In this document: in pieces, positions 23,731-32,042 of the stretch
Layout of the letters: each line of letters begins with the position of its first letter
Position numbering within the stretch: the stretch's first letter is position 1
Assembly: GCA_964504655.1 (NCBI GenBank)
Contig: CAZDFD010000003.1
Coordinates: 1 to 64,000 of the forward strand
DNA length: 64,000 nt
Source: JANXAZ01 sp964504655
GTDB lineage: Bacteria; Pseudomonadota; Alphaproteobacteria; Geminicoccales; Geminicoccaceae
Reading direction: 5' to 3'
Notes under the pieces: model-generated
What the model was told of the DNA's origin: nothing
What the model saw: the letters and a program-made list of their open reading frames with translations, nothing else
Databases searched by the model: none
Position numbers and translations under genes: made by a program

Positions 23731-24837
23731 ATGCGCCGGATCACCTTCGACGAGCTCGAGGCCAAGCTCGCCGACCCCGATCTGCCGGATGCGCGGATCC
23801 GTCCCTACCTGCGCGGCGTAGCCGAGGCGTCGGCGCCGTTCGACCCGATCGTGCAGCCCGATCCCGAGCGGGTCGAGCTCAGGCCGCTCGATGCGGTGCG
23901 GATCGAGCGGCTCGACTTCCTCGGCTGGGCCAACAGCTGGTCGCGCTGGCGTCGCCAGCAGCGCTGCCTGCGCCGGCTCGAGCGCGGCGAGAGCCTGCCG
24001 GTGCTCGTCTCCGAAGGCGACAGCTGGTTCCAGTTCCCGTTGCTGCTCGACGACACGATCGACCAGCTGGCCGAGCGCCACCTGATCTGGAGCCTCGATG
24101 CGGCCGGCGACACCCTCGCCCACATGACCGGCGCCGACGCCGAATATGCGGGCGCGCTGCTCGACCCGCGCCTCGCCGGCCGGGCCCGCGGCCTGTTGCT
24201 GTCGGCCGGCGGCAACGACGTGATCGGCACCGAGACCGACGCCCAGGGCCGCGAGGTCTCGGTGCTCGCCTCGATCCTGCGCCCGCGCACGCCCGGGCGC
24301 GACCCGGCCTGGCACGTCGACACCGACGAGCTCGCCCGCCGCCTGGCCGCGATCGAGACGGGCTACCGGCAGGTGCTCGAGACCGTGGCGGCGATCCGGC
24401 CGGGCACCTTCGTGGTCTGCCACGGCTACGCCCATGCCGTGCCGGCGTTCGAGGGCGACCCGCGCCGGCCCGGCTGGACCCGGCACGGCGGCTGGCTGCG
24501 CCGTCCGCTCGAGAGCCGCGGCTTCGTCGATCCGGGCGAGCAGCGGGCCATCGTCGCCGCGCTGATCGACCGGCTGCACGCGCTGCTCGCCCGGCTCTGC
24601 GGCGGCAACCGGCCCGGGGGGGCGTATCCCTACGCCTATCTGGTCGACTGCCGGCCGCTCCTGGGCGAGCACGACTGGGCCGACGAGATCCACCCCTGCG
24701 ACGCCCCCGGCCGCGGCTTCGCCACGGTCGCGCGGGCGTTCGAACGGGTCATCGAGGAGGCGCTCGTCGCGCATCCGCTGCCGGCGCGGGCCGCGGCGCT
24801 GCCCGCCGGGCTCCGGCTCAGAAGGCGAACTCGCTGA
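23731..24837 (+). CDS. SGNH-family hydrolase
   Basis: The 368-residue protein has all diagnostic SGNH blocks: the nucleophile Ser98 in SEGDSWF, the oxyanion GGND at 160-163 (LSAGGNDVIG) and the D-x-x-H pair Asp318/His321 (DEIHP). The N-terminal 60 residues (ITFDELEAKLADPDLPD onward) form a separate region before the catalytic domain, which I cannot name. There is no signal peptide, unlike most secreted lipases and esterases of this fold. An intracellular ester- or lipid-hydrolysing role is therefore possible. The gene is divergent from the protease-nuclease and its 3' end overlaps gshA by 20 bases, tail to tail. Confidence 0.8.
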   Translation: MRRITFDELEAKLADPDLPDARIRPYLRGVAEASAPFDPIVQPDPERVELRPLDAVRIERLDFLGWANSWSRWRRQQRCLRRLERGESLPVLVSEGDSWFQFPLLLDDTIDQLAERHLIWSLDAAGDTLAHMTGADAEYAGALLDPRLAGRARGLLLSAGGNDVIGTETDAQGREVSVLASILRPRTPGRDPAWHVDTDELARRLAAIETGYRQVLETVAAIRPGTFVVCHGYAHAVPAFEGDPRRPGWTRHGGWLRRPLESRGFVDPGEQRAIVAALIDRLHALLARLCGGNRPGGAYPYAYLVDCRPLLGEHDWADEIHPCDAPGRGFATVARAFERVIEEALVAHPLPARAAALPAGLRLRRRTR

Positions 24838-26185
24838 ACAGGGGGTCGACCGAGCCGCCCCATTCCTCGTGGAAGCGGCGCAGCTTGAGCTCGGCCGGGG
24901 TGCGCCCGGTGGCACAGGTCTCCTCGAGCGGCGCCAGATAGCGCGTCTCGTCCTGGCCGTCCCAGTTGAGCCGGGCCCGCCGGGCGAGGCCGTCACGGGC
25001 GAGGCCCACGACGGTGCGGGCCAGATCGAGCACCGTGCCGCCGCGGAACGGGGTCGCGAGCCCCTGGCGCGGCACCTCCCGGCGCAGTTCCTCGAGCTCG
25101 GCCGCGGTCCAGCCGGCCACCAGATCGGCCGCCGCCGCCAGCGACCGCTCGTCGTAGAGCAGCCCGACCCAGAGCGCAGGCAGCGCGCAGATCGTGCGGA
25201 ACCGCCCGCCGTCGGCGCCGCGCATCTCGAGGTAGCGCTTGAGCCGGACCTCGGGGAACGCGGTCGTGACGTGGTCGGCCCAGTCCGAGAGGGTCGGCCG
25301 CTCGCCGGGCAGCGCCGGCAGCCGGCCTTCGAGGAAGTCGCGGAACGACTGGCCCGAGGCGTCGACGTAGCGGCCCTGCCGGTAGACGAAGTACATCGGC
25401 ACGTCGAGGAGCCACTCGGCGTAACGCTCGAAGCCGAAGCCCGGCTCGTGCACGAAGCCGAGCATGCCCGAGCGGTCGGGATCGGTGTCGAGCCAGACCC
25501 GCGAGCGCAGCGACAGGAACCCCGACGGCCGGCCCTCGAGGAACGGCGAGTTGGCGAACAGCGCCGTCGCGACCGGCTGCAGCGCCAGGCTGGTGCGCAG
25601 CTTGGTGACCATGTCGGCCTCGGACGCGAAGTCGAGGTTGACCTGAACCGTGCAGGTCCGCAGCATCATGTCGAGCCCGAGGCCACCGCGCCGCGGCATG
25701 TAGGCCCGCATGATCCGGTAGCGGCCCTTGGGCATCCAGGGGATGTCCTCGCGTCGCCACTTGGGATTGAAGCCCATGCCGAGCATCGCGACGCCGAGGG
25801 GCTCCGCGATCTTCTTGAGCTCGTCCAGATGCGTGTGGACCTCGCAGCAGGTCTGGTGCAGCGTCTCGAGCGGTGCTCCGGACAGCTCGAGCTGGCCGCC
25901 CGGCTCGAGGGTCACCGAGCAGCCGCCCTTGGTGAGCGCGATCGGCCGGCCCTCCTCGAGGACCGGCTCCCAGCCGAAGCTCTCGGCAAGCCCCTCGAGC
26001 AGCGCCCGGATCCCGGCTCGGCCCTCGTAGGGCAGCGGCCGCAGGTCGGCCGTCGTGAAGCAGAACTTCTCGTGCTCGGTGCCGATCCGGAAGCTCTGCC
26101 GTGGCTTGCAGCCCCCGGCGAACCACTCGACGAGCTGACGTCGGTCGGTGATCGGCTCGCCTGTGCCGGAGGGCGGCGCGGACAT
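24818..26185 (-). CDS. gshA: glutamate-cysteine ligase, plant/alphaproteobacterial type
   Basis: The 455-residue enzyme matches the class of gamma-glutamylcysteine synthetases found in plants and Alphaproteobacteria. It has the N-terminal GTEHEKFCF active-site strand, the GGQLELSGAPLETLHQTC block, MGFNPKW and the conserved MPKGRYRIMRAYMP. It joins glutamate and cysteine with ATP, the first step of glutathione synthesis, in the cytoplasm. ATG 26185 has AAGGAG 7 bases upstream. Two GST-related activities elsewhere in the window would depend on glutathione. gshB is not in view. Confidence 0.92.
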   Translation of the reverse strand: MSAPPSGTGEPITDRRQLVEWFAGGCKPRQSFRIGTEHEKFCFTTADLRPLPYEGRAGIRALLEGLAESFGWEPVLEEGRPIALTKGGCSVTLEPGGQLELSGAPLETLHQTCCEVHTHLDELKKIAEPLGVAMLGMGFNPKWRREDIPWMPKGRYRIMRAYMPRRGGLGLDMMLRTCTVQVNLDFASEADMVTKLRTSLALQPVATALFANSPFLEGRPSGFLSLRSRVWLDTDPDRSGMLGFVHEPGFGFERYAEWLLDVPMYFVYRQGRYVDASGQSFRDFLEGRLPALPGERPTLSDWADHVTTAFPEVRLKRYLEMRGADGGRFRTICALPALWVGLLYDERSLAAAADLVAGWTAAELEELRREVPRQGLATPFRGGTVLDLARTVVGLARDGLARRARLNWDGQDETRYLAPLEETCATGRTPAELKLRRFHEEWGGSVDPLFSEFAF

Positions 26186-26283
26186 GGGTGCTCCTTCCCC
26201 GAGTGACGCGGCCTCATAGCCCCGCCGCGCCGGCCGCCGCAACCGGGCCCCCGGCGGCCGGTCCGCCCCGCCCCGGCAGCGGC

Positions 26284-26913
26284 TCAAGCCGAGAGGAGCT
26301 CCTGGAGCAGCGCCTCGACCTCGCGAGCCGCCGCACCCCTGGGCTCCGCCTCGACCACGCCCAGGCCCCTGGCGAAGCTCGCCACATAGGCCTGGCGGTT
26401 GCCGAGCTCGGCCACGGCCGCGGGCCAGCCCTCGCGGGCCACCGTGGCGCGCGCCTCCTCGACCGCCCGGCCGCGCGGCGGCACGCGGGTCCAGACCAGG
26501 CGTGCCGTGCGGCCCTCCCTGCGCGCGAGCTCGAAGGTCGCGCGGCTGGCCCAGAGGTCGGCCGGGCTCGGCTGGCAGGGCACGAGGACCAGGTCGGCGC
26601 GGCGGATCGCGCCCTTGGCCTCGCTCTCGGCGTGCGGCGGGGTGTCGACCAGCACGAGATCGACCTCGCGCCCGAGCCGGTCGAGCTCGACCCCGAGCCG
26701 CCAGCCGCCGACCATGGCGAAGCGCAATTCGGGCGCCGAGCGGGCCTCGTGCTCGCGGATCCGCATCCACCCCGTCAGGCTCGCCTGCGGGTCGATGTCG
26801 ACCACCGCCACCCGCCGCCCGGCGGCGGCGAGCGCGGTGGCGAGCTGCACCACGAGCGTGGTCTTGCCGGCCCCGCCCTTCTGCTGCGCGACGGTCAGGA
26901 TACGTGCCGCCAC
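26284..26913 (-). CDS. orphan ParA-family ATPase
   Basis: The 209-residue protein has the deviant Walker A motif QQKGGAGKTT (about 10-19), the switch VVDIDPQAS and the Walker B-like VLVDTPPH. That makes it a short ParA/MinD-type ATPase. It lacks the N-terminal DNA-binding region of chromosomal ParA. No ParB or parS-like repeats are near, so it may position something other than DNA or be a plasmid-type relic. GTG 26913 has GAGGAG 8 bases upstream and lies 10 bases from the end of the GhrA-like gene; the two are likely co-transcribed. Confidence 0.85.
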   Translation of the reverse strand: MAARILTVAQQKGGAGKTTLVVQLATALAAAGRRVAVVDIDPQASLTGWMRIREHEARSAPELRFAMVGGWRLGVELDRLGREVDLVLVDTPPHAESEAKGAIRRADLVLVPCQPSPADLWASRATFELARREGRTARLVWTRVPPRGRAVEEARATVAREGWPAAVAELGNRQAYVASFARGLGVVEAEPRGAAAREVEALLQELLSA

Positions 26914-26923
26914 CGGGGTCTCC

Positions 26924-27853
26924 TCAATAGCCGCGGGCCCGCTCGACCCGGTGCAGCAGCGGCCGGCCGTCGGCCAGGCGGCGCAGGTTCTCGGCCACGA
27001 CGTCGGCGCCGCTCTCGGGCAGGCTGTAGGCGGCGGCGTGCGGGATCACGGTGATCCGCGGATGCCGCCAGAAGGGATGCTCCGGCGGGAGCGGCTCGGT
27101 CGCGAACACGTCGAGGGTGGCGTGCGCCAGCCTGCCGACGGCCAGGGCGTCCAGGAGGTCCTGCTCGACCAGGTGGGCACCGCGCGCGAGGTTGACGAGG
27201 CGTGCCCCACTGGGCAGCCGGTCGAGCAACGGAGCGCTCAATATCCCGCGCGTCTCGGGCGTGAGCGGCAGCAGGCAGACGAGCACGGACAGTCCGTCGA
27301 GGAAGGCGCCGAGCTCGCCCTGGCCGGCGAAGCTCGCGACCCCGTCGAGCGCGCGGCGGGTCCGGCTCCAGCCGCGCACCGTGAAGCCGTGCGCCACCAG
27401 AAGGCGGGCGGCGGCGCCGCCGAGCTCGCCGAGCCCCAGGATCCCGACCACGGTCGAGGCCGGTGGCCGGGGCAGCACCAGCCGCCAGAGCGCCCGGCGC
27501 TGCTGCGCCTCGTAGGTGTCGAGGTCGCGGTGGTAGCGCAGCACGTGCAGCAGCACGCACTCGGCCATGCTCGCGGTCAGCGCCGGGTCGACCATCCGGC
27601 AGATCGGCACGCCCGCCGGCAGGGTCGCATCCTCGAGCAGCCGGTCGACGCCGGCGCCGAGCGACAGGATCGCCTTGAGGTTGGGCAGGCTCGCGAGCAA
27701 TCCCGGCGGCGGCAGCCAGACCAGCGCCGCCTCGATCTCCGCCGGATGGCCGAGCTCGGGGTGGACGCGCAGCTCGAGCCCGGGCAGGCGGCGGCGGAGC
27801 GCCGCGCCCCAGGCGACCGGATCGTCGTCCGGGCTCGCGAACAGGAGCGCCAA
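26924..27853 (-). CDS. ghrA: D-2-hydroxyacid dehydrogenase, GhrA-like (glyoxylate/hydroxypyruvate reductase)
   Basis: The 309-residue protein has the NAD(P)-binding motif GILGLGELGG. The catalytic Arg region is VNLARGAHLVEQDLL, the Glu is in DVFATEPLP, and the His is in VIPHAAAYS. The first domain LSLGAGVDRLL is typical of GhrA, which reduces glyoxylate and hydroxypyruvate with NADPH. No ATG is available; TTG 27853 is chosen because GGAGG lies 8 bases upstream and the length then equals GhrA (about 312). It is followed by the ParA gene on the same strand. Confidence 0.85.
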   Translation of the reverse strand: MALLFASPDDDPVAWGAALRRRLPGLELRVHPELGHPAEIEAALVWLPPPGLLASLPNLKAILSLGAGVDRLLEDATLPAGVPICRMVDPALTASMAECVLLHVLRYHRDLDTYEAQQRRALWRLVLPRPPASTVVGILGLGELGGAAARLLVAHGFTVRGWSRTRRALDGVASFAGQGELGAFLDGLSVLVCLLPLTPETRGILSAPLLDRLPSGARLVNLARGAHLVEQDLLDALAVGRLAHATLDVFATEPLPPEHPFWRHPRITVIPHAAAYSLPESGADVVAENLRRLADGRPLLHRVERARGY

Positions 27854-27979
27854 GAGGTACGCCTCCGCGGCGGGGCCCGTGCGCCTTGTGCCCGCCGCAT
27901 CGCGGCGGTTCAAGGGCGAGCTTGCCCTGCGGCCCGGTCCTTCCAGATCATGGTCACACGATCGCCACGGAGCCCCGGC

Positions 27980-28765
27980 TTGAAGACCGCCGCAGCCCTC
28001 CTGCTCCTCCTGCTCGGCCCGGTCGGCTGCTCGCTCGTGGCGCAGCGGGTCGGCGCCCAGACGCACTGGAGCCAGGCGCGATGGGCCGCCTCGGGGCTCG
28101 CCCCCGATCCCGCCCAGGCGCCCGAGGCGATCGTCCAGGTCTACGCCGCCCGCACCTGGGGCTGGAAGGCGGCCTTCGCGGTCCATTCCTGGATCGTCGT
28201 CAAGGAGGAGGGGGCGGCCGAGTACGAGCGGTTCGAGGTGGTGGGCTGGGGCGTGAGCCGCGGCCTGCCCGCGGTCCGCCGCAACATGCGGCCGGCGGAC
28301 GGCTATTGGGCCGGCAACCGCCCGGAGATCGTGGCCGAGCGGCGCGGGCCCGAGGCGGCGGCGCTGATCCCCGGGATCAGGGCCGCGGTCGCCTCCTACC
28401 CCTGGCCGGATCGCTACCGGACCTGGCCCGGCCCGAACTCGAACACCTTCGTGGCGCACGTCCTGCGCCAGGTGCCCGAGCTCGGTGCCGAGCTGCCGCC
28501 GACCGCGATCGGCAAGGACTATCTCTCGTCCGGGATCGTCGGTCCGACCCCCTCGGGCACCGGCTACCAGCTCTCGCTCCTGGGCCTCCTCGGCATCGGC
28601 GTGGCCGCCGAGGAGGGGCTCGAGGTCAACCTCCTCGGGCTCGTCGTCGGGATCGACCCGGCCGAGCTCGCGATCAAGCTGCCCGGGATCGGCACGCTCG
28701 GCCTGCGCACCCGGCCGAGCGGCGCCGCCCCATCACCCGACGAGCGCGGCACGGCCGGATCCTAG
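27980..28765 (+). CDS. DUF3750 lipoprotein
   Basis: The protein begins with a lipoprotein signal (KTAAALLLLLLGPVGC), so it is probably anchored in the envelope. The rest matches DUF3750: VQVYAARTWGWKAAFAVHSWIVVKE, NRPEIVAER and the PGPNSNTF motif, which resembles a papain-like or NlpC-like Asn/Cys-poor fold. No function is known. TTG at 27980 is preferred because GGAG lies 7 bases upstream and the signal peptide then starts at residue 1. An ATG at 27950 in the same frame would add ten residues but has no Shine-Dalgarno. Confidence 0.72.
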   Translation: MKTAAALLLLLLGPVGCSLVAQRVGAQTHWSQARWAASGLAPDPAQAPEAIVQVYAARTWGWKAAFAVHSWIVVKEEGAAEYERFEVVGWGVSRGLPAVRRNMRPADGYWAGNRPEIVAERRGPEAAALIPGIRAAVASYPWPDRYRTWPGPNSNTFVAHVLRQVPELGAELPPTAIGKDYLSSGIVGPTPSGTGYQLSLLGLLGIGVAAEEGLEVNLLGLVVGIDPAELAIKLPGIGTLGLRTRPSGAAPSPDERGTAGS

Positions 28766-28855
28766 CGACCGGCTTCCCGGGCGGCCGCCCCGGTCCCCTC
28801 GACAGGCCGCGGGCCGCTTCCTAGCCTCGCCCGAGCAGACCGGCGGGAGCGGGCG

Positions 28856-29908
28856 ATGGCGCGGGCCAAGGCGGTGGTGGTGGGCGGGGTCGGCGTGATC
28901 GGGCGCAACCTCCTCCTCTGGCTCGAGCGCAACACCGATTGGGAGCTCGTCGGACTGTCGCGGCGCGCGCCCGACTTCCCGACCCGAGCCCGCTTCCTGT
29001 CGGTCGACCTTCTCGACCGTGCCGACGCCCTGGCCAAGCTCGGCAGCCTCGCGGACGTGACCCACCTCTTCTACGCCGCCTTCCAGCAGGCGCCCACCTG
29101 GGCCGGCCACGACGGTCCGAACCTGGCGCTCCTCGAGAACAGCGTCGAACCGATCGCCGCCGCCTCCCCGGTCCTCGAGCACGTCCACCTGGTCGAGGGC
29201 ACGAAGATCTACGGCTCGCATCTCGGCCCCTTCAAGACGCCGGCCAAGGAGAGCGACCCGCCGCACATGCTGCCCAACTTCTACCACACCCAGGAAAGCT
29301 GGCTGCGGCGGTGCCGCGCGGGCAAGCCCTGGTCCTTCTCGGTGCTGCGGCCGCAGACCGTGTGCGGCTTCGCGGTCGGCAACCCCATGAACCTCGTGGT
29401 CGGGCTCGCCGTCTACGCCGCCATCTCGAAGGAGCTCGGCCTTCCGCTGCGCTTTCCGGGCAGCGAAAAGGCCTTCCGCTCGCTCTACCAGGTGACCGAC
29501 AGCGAGCTGCTGGCCGCCTGCATGCACTGGTGCGCCACCACGCCGGCGGCGCGCGACCAGGTATTCAACATCACCAACACCGACTATTTCCGTTGGGAGA
29601 ATCTCTGGCCCGGCTTCGCCCGCGCCTTCGCCATGGAGCCGGGTGGCGTGCAGACCCTGCGCCTCGCCGAGTTCATGGCCGACAAGGGGCCGCTCTGGGC
29701 GGAGATGCGGAAGAAGTACGACCTCCTGCCCATCCCCTACGAGCAGCTGGTCGCCTGGCCGTTCGTCGACTATTGCCTGACGCGCGACTACGACGTGATG
29801 ACCGACACGATCAAGATCCGCAAGGCGGGCTTCCATCTCTGCGAGGACAGCGAGGAGATGTTCGCCCGCCAGTTCGCCGAGTTCCGCCGGATGCGCGTGA
29901 TCCCCTGA
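28856..29908 (+). CDS. PRISE-family NAD(P)H-dependent reductase/epimerase
   Basis: The 350-residue short-chain dehydrogenase has the Rossmann motif GGVGVIGRNLL. It carries the signatures of the progesterone 5-beta-reductase/iridoid synthase group: the catalytic Lys in GTKIYGSHLG and the Tyr in NFYHTQESWL (in place of the usual NFYYxQED). Plant members reduce enones. Bacterial members are poorly characterised, and activated C=C reduction is the likely chemistry. ATG 28856 follows GGCGGGAGCGGGCG. The genes after it encode an SRPBCC protein, an SDR and a GST, which suggests a catabolic or detoxification neighbourhood. Confidence 0.8.
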   Translation: MARAKAVVVGGVGVIGRNLLLWLERNTDWELVGLSRRAPDFPTRARFLSVDLLDRADALAKLGSLADVTHLFYAAFQQAPTWAGHDGPNLALLENSVEPIAAASPVLEHVHLVEGTKIYGSHLGPFKTPAKESDPPHMLPNFYHTQESWLRRCRAGKPWSFSVLRPQTVCGFAVGNPMNLVVGLAVYAAISKELGLPLRFPGSEKAFRSLYQVTDSELLAACMHWCATTPAARDQVFNITNTDYFRWENLWPGFARAFAMEPGGVQTLRLAEFMADKGPLWAEMRKKYDLLPIPYEQLVAWPFVDYCLTRDYDVMTDTIKIRKAGFHLCEDSEEMFARQFAEFRRMRVIP

Positions 29909-29917
29909 AGCGGCTGC

Positions 29918-30352
29918 TCAGGCGCCGAGCCGTTTCGCCACCGCCTCGATGCCGGCCTCGTAGACGCCCCTGATCAGGTTCACCATCGCCTCGCGGTCGG
30001 CCGGCGCCGCCTCGAAGCGCGACCACCACTCGACGAACGCCTTCTCGCCCATGGTCACCGGCGTCACCCGGATGGTCGCGACGTACTCGCTGATCGGCAA
30101 GGGCGAGCTCAGGATCGTGTAGACGCAGGTCCGCTTGAATTCGGACAAGCCGATCAGTCGCTCGCGGATCTCGGCGCCGTCCTGCAGCGTCAAGAGCCGC
30201 TCGGCGCCCACGAGCCCGGCCGGCACCCCGTTGGTGATCACGCTGGCCTTGAAGGCCGGGTGCCAAGCGGCGAGCCCGTCGAACGGGGCCATCACCTCCC
30301 ACACCCGCCGGGCCGGGGCCGCCAGCACCGCGCTCACATAGACGTTCGGCAT
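29918..30352 (-). CDS. SRPBCC-family (polyketide cyclase/START-like) protein
   Basis: The 144-residue protein fits one START-like helix-grip domain: an N-terminal strand (VYVSAVLAAPARRVWEVM), the motif WHPAFKASVI, central strands and a long C-terminal helix (VNLIRGVYEAGIEAVAK). Such domains bind hydrophobic ligands, sometimes as cyclases or dehydratases. The ligand here is unknown. ATG 30352 has GGAGGAG upstream. It is transcribed together with, or just after, the SDR gene on the same strand. Confidence 0.78.
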   Translation of the reverse strand: MPNVYVSAVLAAPARRVWEVMAPFDGLAAWHPAFKASVITNGVPAGLVGAERLLTLQDGAEIRERLIGLSEFKRTCVYTILSSPLPISEYVATIRVTPVTMGEKAFVEWWSRFEAAPADREAMVNLIRGVYEAGIEAVAKRLGA

Positions 30353-30422
30353 CCGCTCCTCCCTGTCCGAGAGCCCGCCGGCGCTCCGGCCTCCGCCGGG
30401 TCGTCCGGCCGGCGGTCCCGCC

Positions 30423-31175
30423 TCACTGCACCACCATGCCGCCGTCGACCAGCAGGATCGTGCCGCAGCAGAAGCTCGCCTCGTCGGAGGCCAGGAACAG
30501 GATGGCGTTGGCGATCTCCTCGGGCGTGCCGGCCCGACCGATCACCTGGCGCGCCTCGAGCGTCCGCCGCATGCCCTCCGGGTCGGGTGCGCCGGCCACG
30601 ATCCGCTCGTAGTAGTCGCTCGCGACCGTGCCCGGGGCCACCGCGTTCACGCGGATGCCGTCCCTGGCGTGGTCGATCGCCATGGCCCGGGTGAGACCGG
30701 CGACGGCACCCTTCGAGGCGACGTAGGCGGCCCGATCGGGAATGCCGATGAACGAGGTCGTCGAGGCGACGTTGACGATCGTCCCGCCGCCCTGGCGGCG
30801 CATCACCGGCACGACCGCCCGCGAGCAGAGGAACACGCCCTTGACGTTGGTGGCCATCAGGGCGTCCCACTCGGCCTCGCTCGTCTGCTCGATGCTGCCG
30901 CGATGGCCGTAGCCGGCATTGTTGACGAGCACGTCGATCCGCCCGAAGCGGGCCAGCGTGGCGGCGACCAGCGCCTCGACCTCCGCCGCCCGGGCGACGT
31001 CGCAGGCCTGCATCAACACCGCCTCCGCGGGGCCGGTCGCGACGCCGGCCAGTGCGGCCGCGTCGCGGTCGGAGAGCGCGACGCGGGCGCCCTCGGCCAG
31101 GAAGCGCAGCGCGGTCGCCCGGCCGATCCCCCTGGCGGCGCCGGTGACGATGGCGACCTTGCCGGCCAGACGCAT
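30423..31175 (-). CDS. SDR-family oxidoreductase (classical)
   Basis: The 250-residue classical short-chain dehydrogenase has the cofactor motif TGAARGIGRA, the NNAG motif (VLVNNAGYG), and the catalytic Ser in VASTTSF with Tyr-x3-Lys in AAYVASKGAV. The C-terminal block is VDGGMVV. Substrate is unknown. The acidic residue after the second strand (SDRDA) suggests NAD rather than NADP. ATG 31175 has GGAGGGGG 4 bases upstream. It is preferred to an ATG 33 bases earlier that has no ribosome-binding site. Confidence 0.85.
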   Translation of the reverse strand: MRLAGKVAIVTGAARGIGRATALRFLAEGARVALSDRDAAALAGVATGPAEAVLMQACDVARAAEVEALVAATLARFGRIDVLVNNAGYGHRGSIEQTSEAEWDALMATNVKGVFLCSRAVVPVMRRQGGGTIVNVASTTSFIGIPDRAAYVASKGAVAGLTRAMAIDHARDGIRVNAVAPGTVASDYYERIVAGAPDPEGMRRTLEARQVIGRAGTPEEIANAILFLASDEASFCCGTILLVDGGMVVQ

Positions 31176-31307
31176 GCCCCCTCCGCACTGCCGGATCGAG
31201 GCTGTCACGGCGGCGAGCCGGTCGGCAAGCGGTCGGTGCGCGCAGGCGCCTTGCGCCGCGGCCCACGCTGCCTAGGCTGCGGGCGTCGGCGGAGGGGAGT
31301 CGCGGCC

Positions 31308-31946
31308 ATGACCTTCACCATCTACGGTCCCGGCTACAGCACCTACACGCGGTCCGCGCGCATGGTGCTCGAAGAGAAGGGGGCCGCCTACACGCTCGTC
31401 GAGGTCGATCTGTTCAAGGGCGAGCACAGGCAGGAGGCGCATCTCGCGCGCAACCCATTCGGGCCGGTGCCGGCGTTCGACCACGACGGCTTCACCCTCT
31501 ACGAGACGCGGGCGATCGCCCGCTATCTCGACCGCGTCGTCCCGGGGGTCCCGCTGACGCCCACCGACCCGCGCGCCGAGGCGCGGATGCTGCAGATCCA
31601 GGGCATCATCGACTCTTATGCCTATGGCGCGATGATCACGACGATCTTCATCCCCCGCGCGATCGTCGGGCCGCAGGGCGGCCCCGTCGACGAGGCGGCG
31701 ATCGCCGCGGCTCTGCCCAGGGCCGAACTCGCCCTGGCCGAGATCGAGCGGCTGATGGGCGCCGGGCCCTGGCTCGTCGGCGGCGAGGTCACGCTCGCCG
31801 ACCTCTGGCTCGCCCCGGTGCTGGCCTACTTCCAGATGGTGCCGGAGGGCCAGAAGGCGATGGCCGGCCGCACCGCCCTGCAGGGCTGGTGGACCCGGAT
31901 CCGGGCCCGTCCCTCCTTCGTCCGCACCGAGCCCAGGCTCGGCTGA
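31308..31946 (+). CDS. glutathione S-transferase
   Basis: The 212-residue protein has an N-terminal thioredoxin-like domain with the site YGPGYSTYTRSARMVLEE, the cis-Pro motif FGPVPAFDHDG and the glutathione-carboxylate motif LYETRAIARYL. A helical C-terminal domain follows, with VTLADLWLAPVLAYF carrying the N-capping box and Asp. It resembles phi/beta-like GSTs. It would conjugate glutathione to electrophiles in the cytoplasm; gshA lies upstream in the window. ATG 31308 follows ggaggggag. It starts a plus-strand group that continues with the hydantoinase genes. Confidence 0.88.
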   Translation: MTFTIYGPGYSTYTRSARMVLEEKGAAYTLVEVDLFKGEHRQEAHLARNPFGPVPAFDHDGFTLYETRAIARYLDRVVPGVPLTPTDPRAEARMLQIQGIIDSYAYGAMITTIFIPRAIVGPQGGPVDEAAIAAALPRAELALAEIERLMGAGPWLVGGEVTLADLWLAPVLAYFQMVPEGQKAMAGRTALQGWWTRIRARPSFVRTEPRLG

Positions 31947-32042
31947 GCCGGCCGCCGCGCGCCGCCCTTCCGGAGCATCCGGTTCGGCTCTAGCGTGCCG
32001 GCGCGCCGGGCCCGGCCCGGCGTCGCCGCGCGGAGCCGCCCC

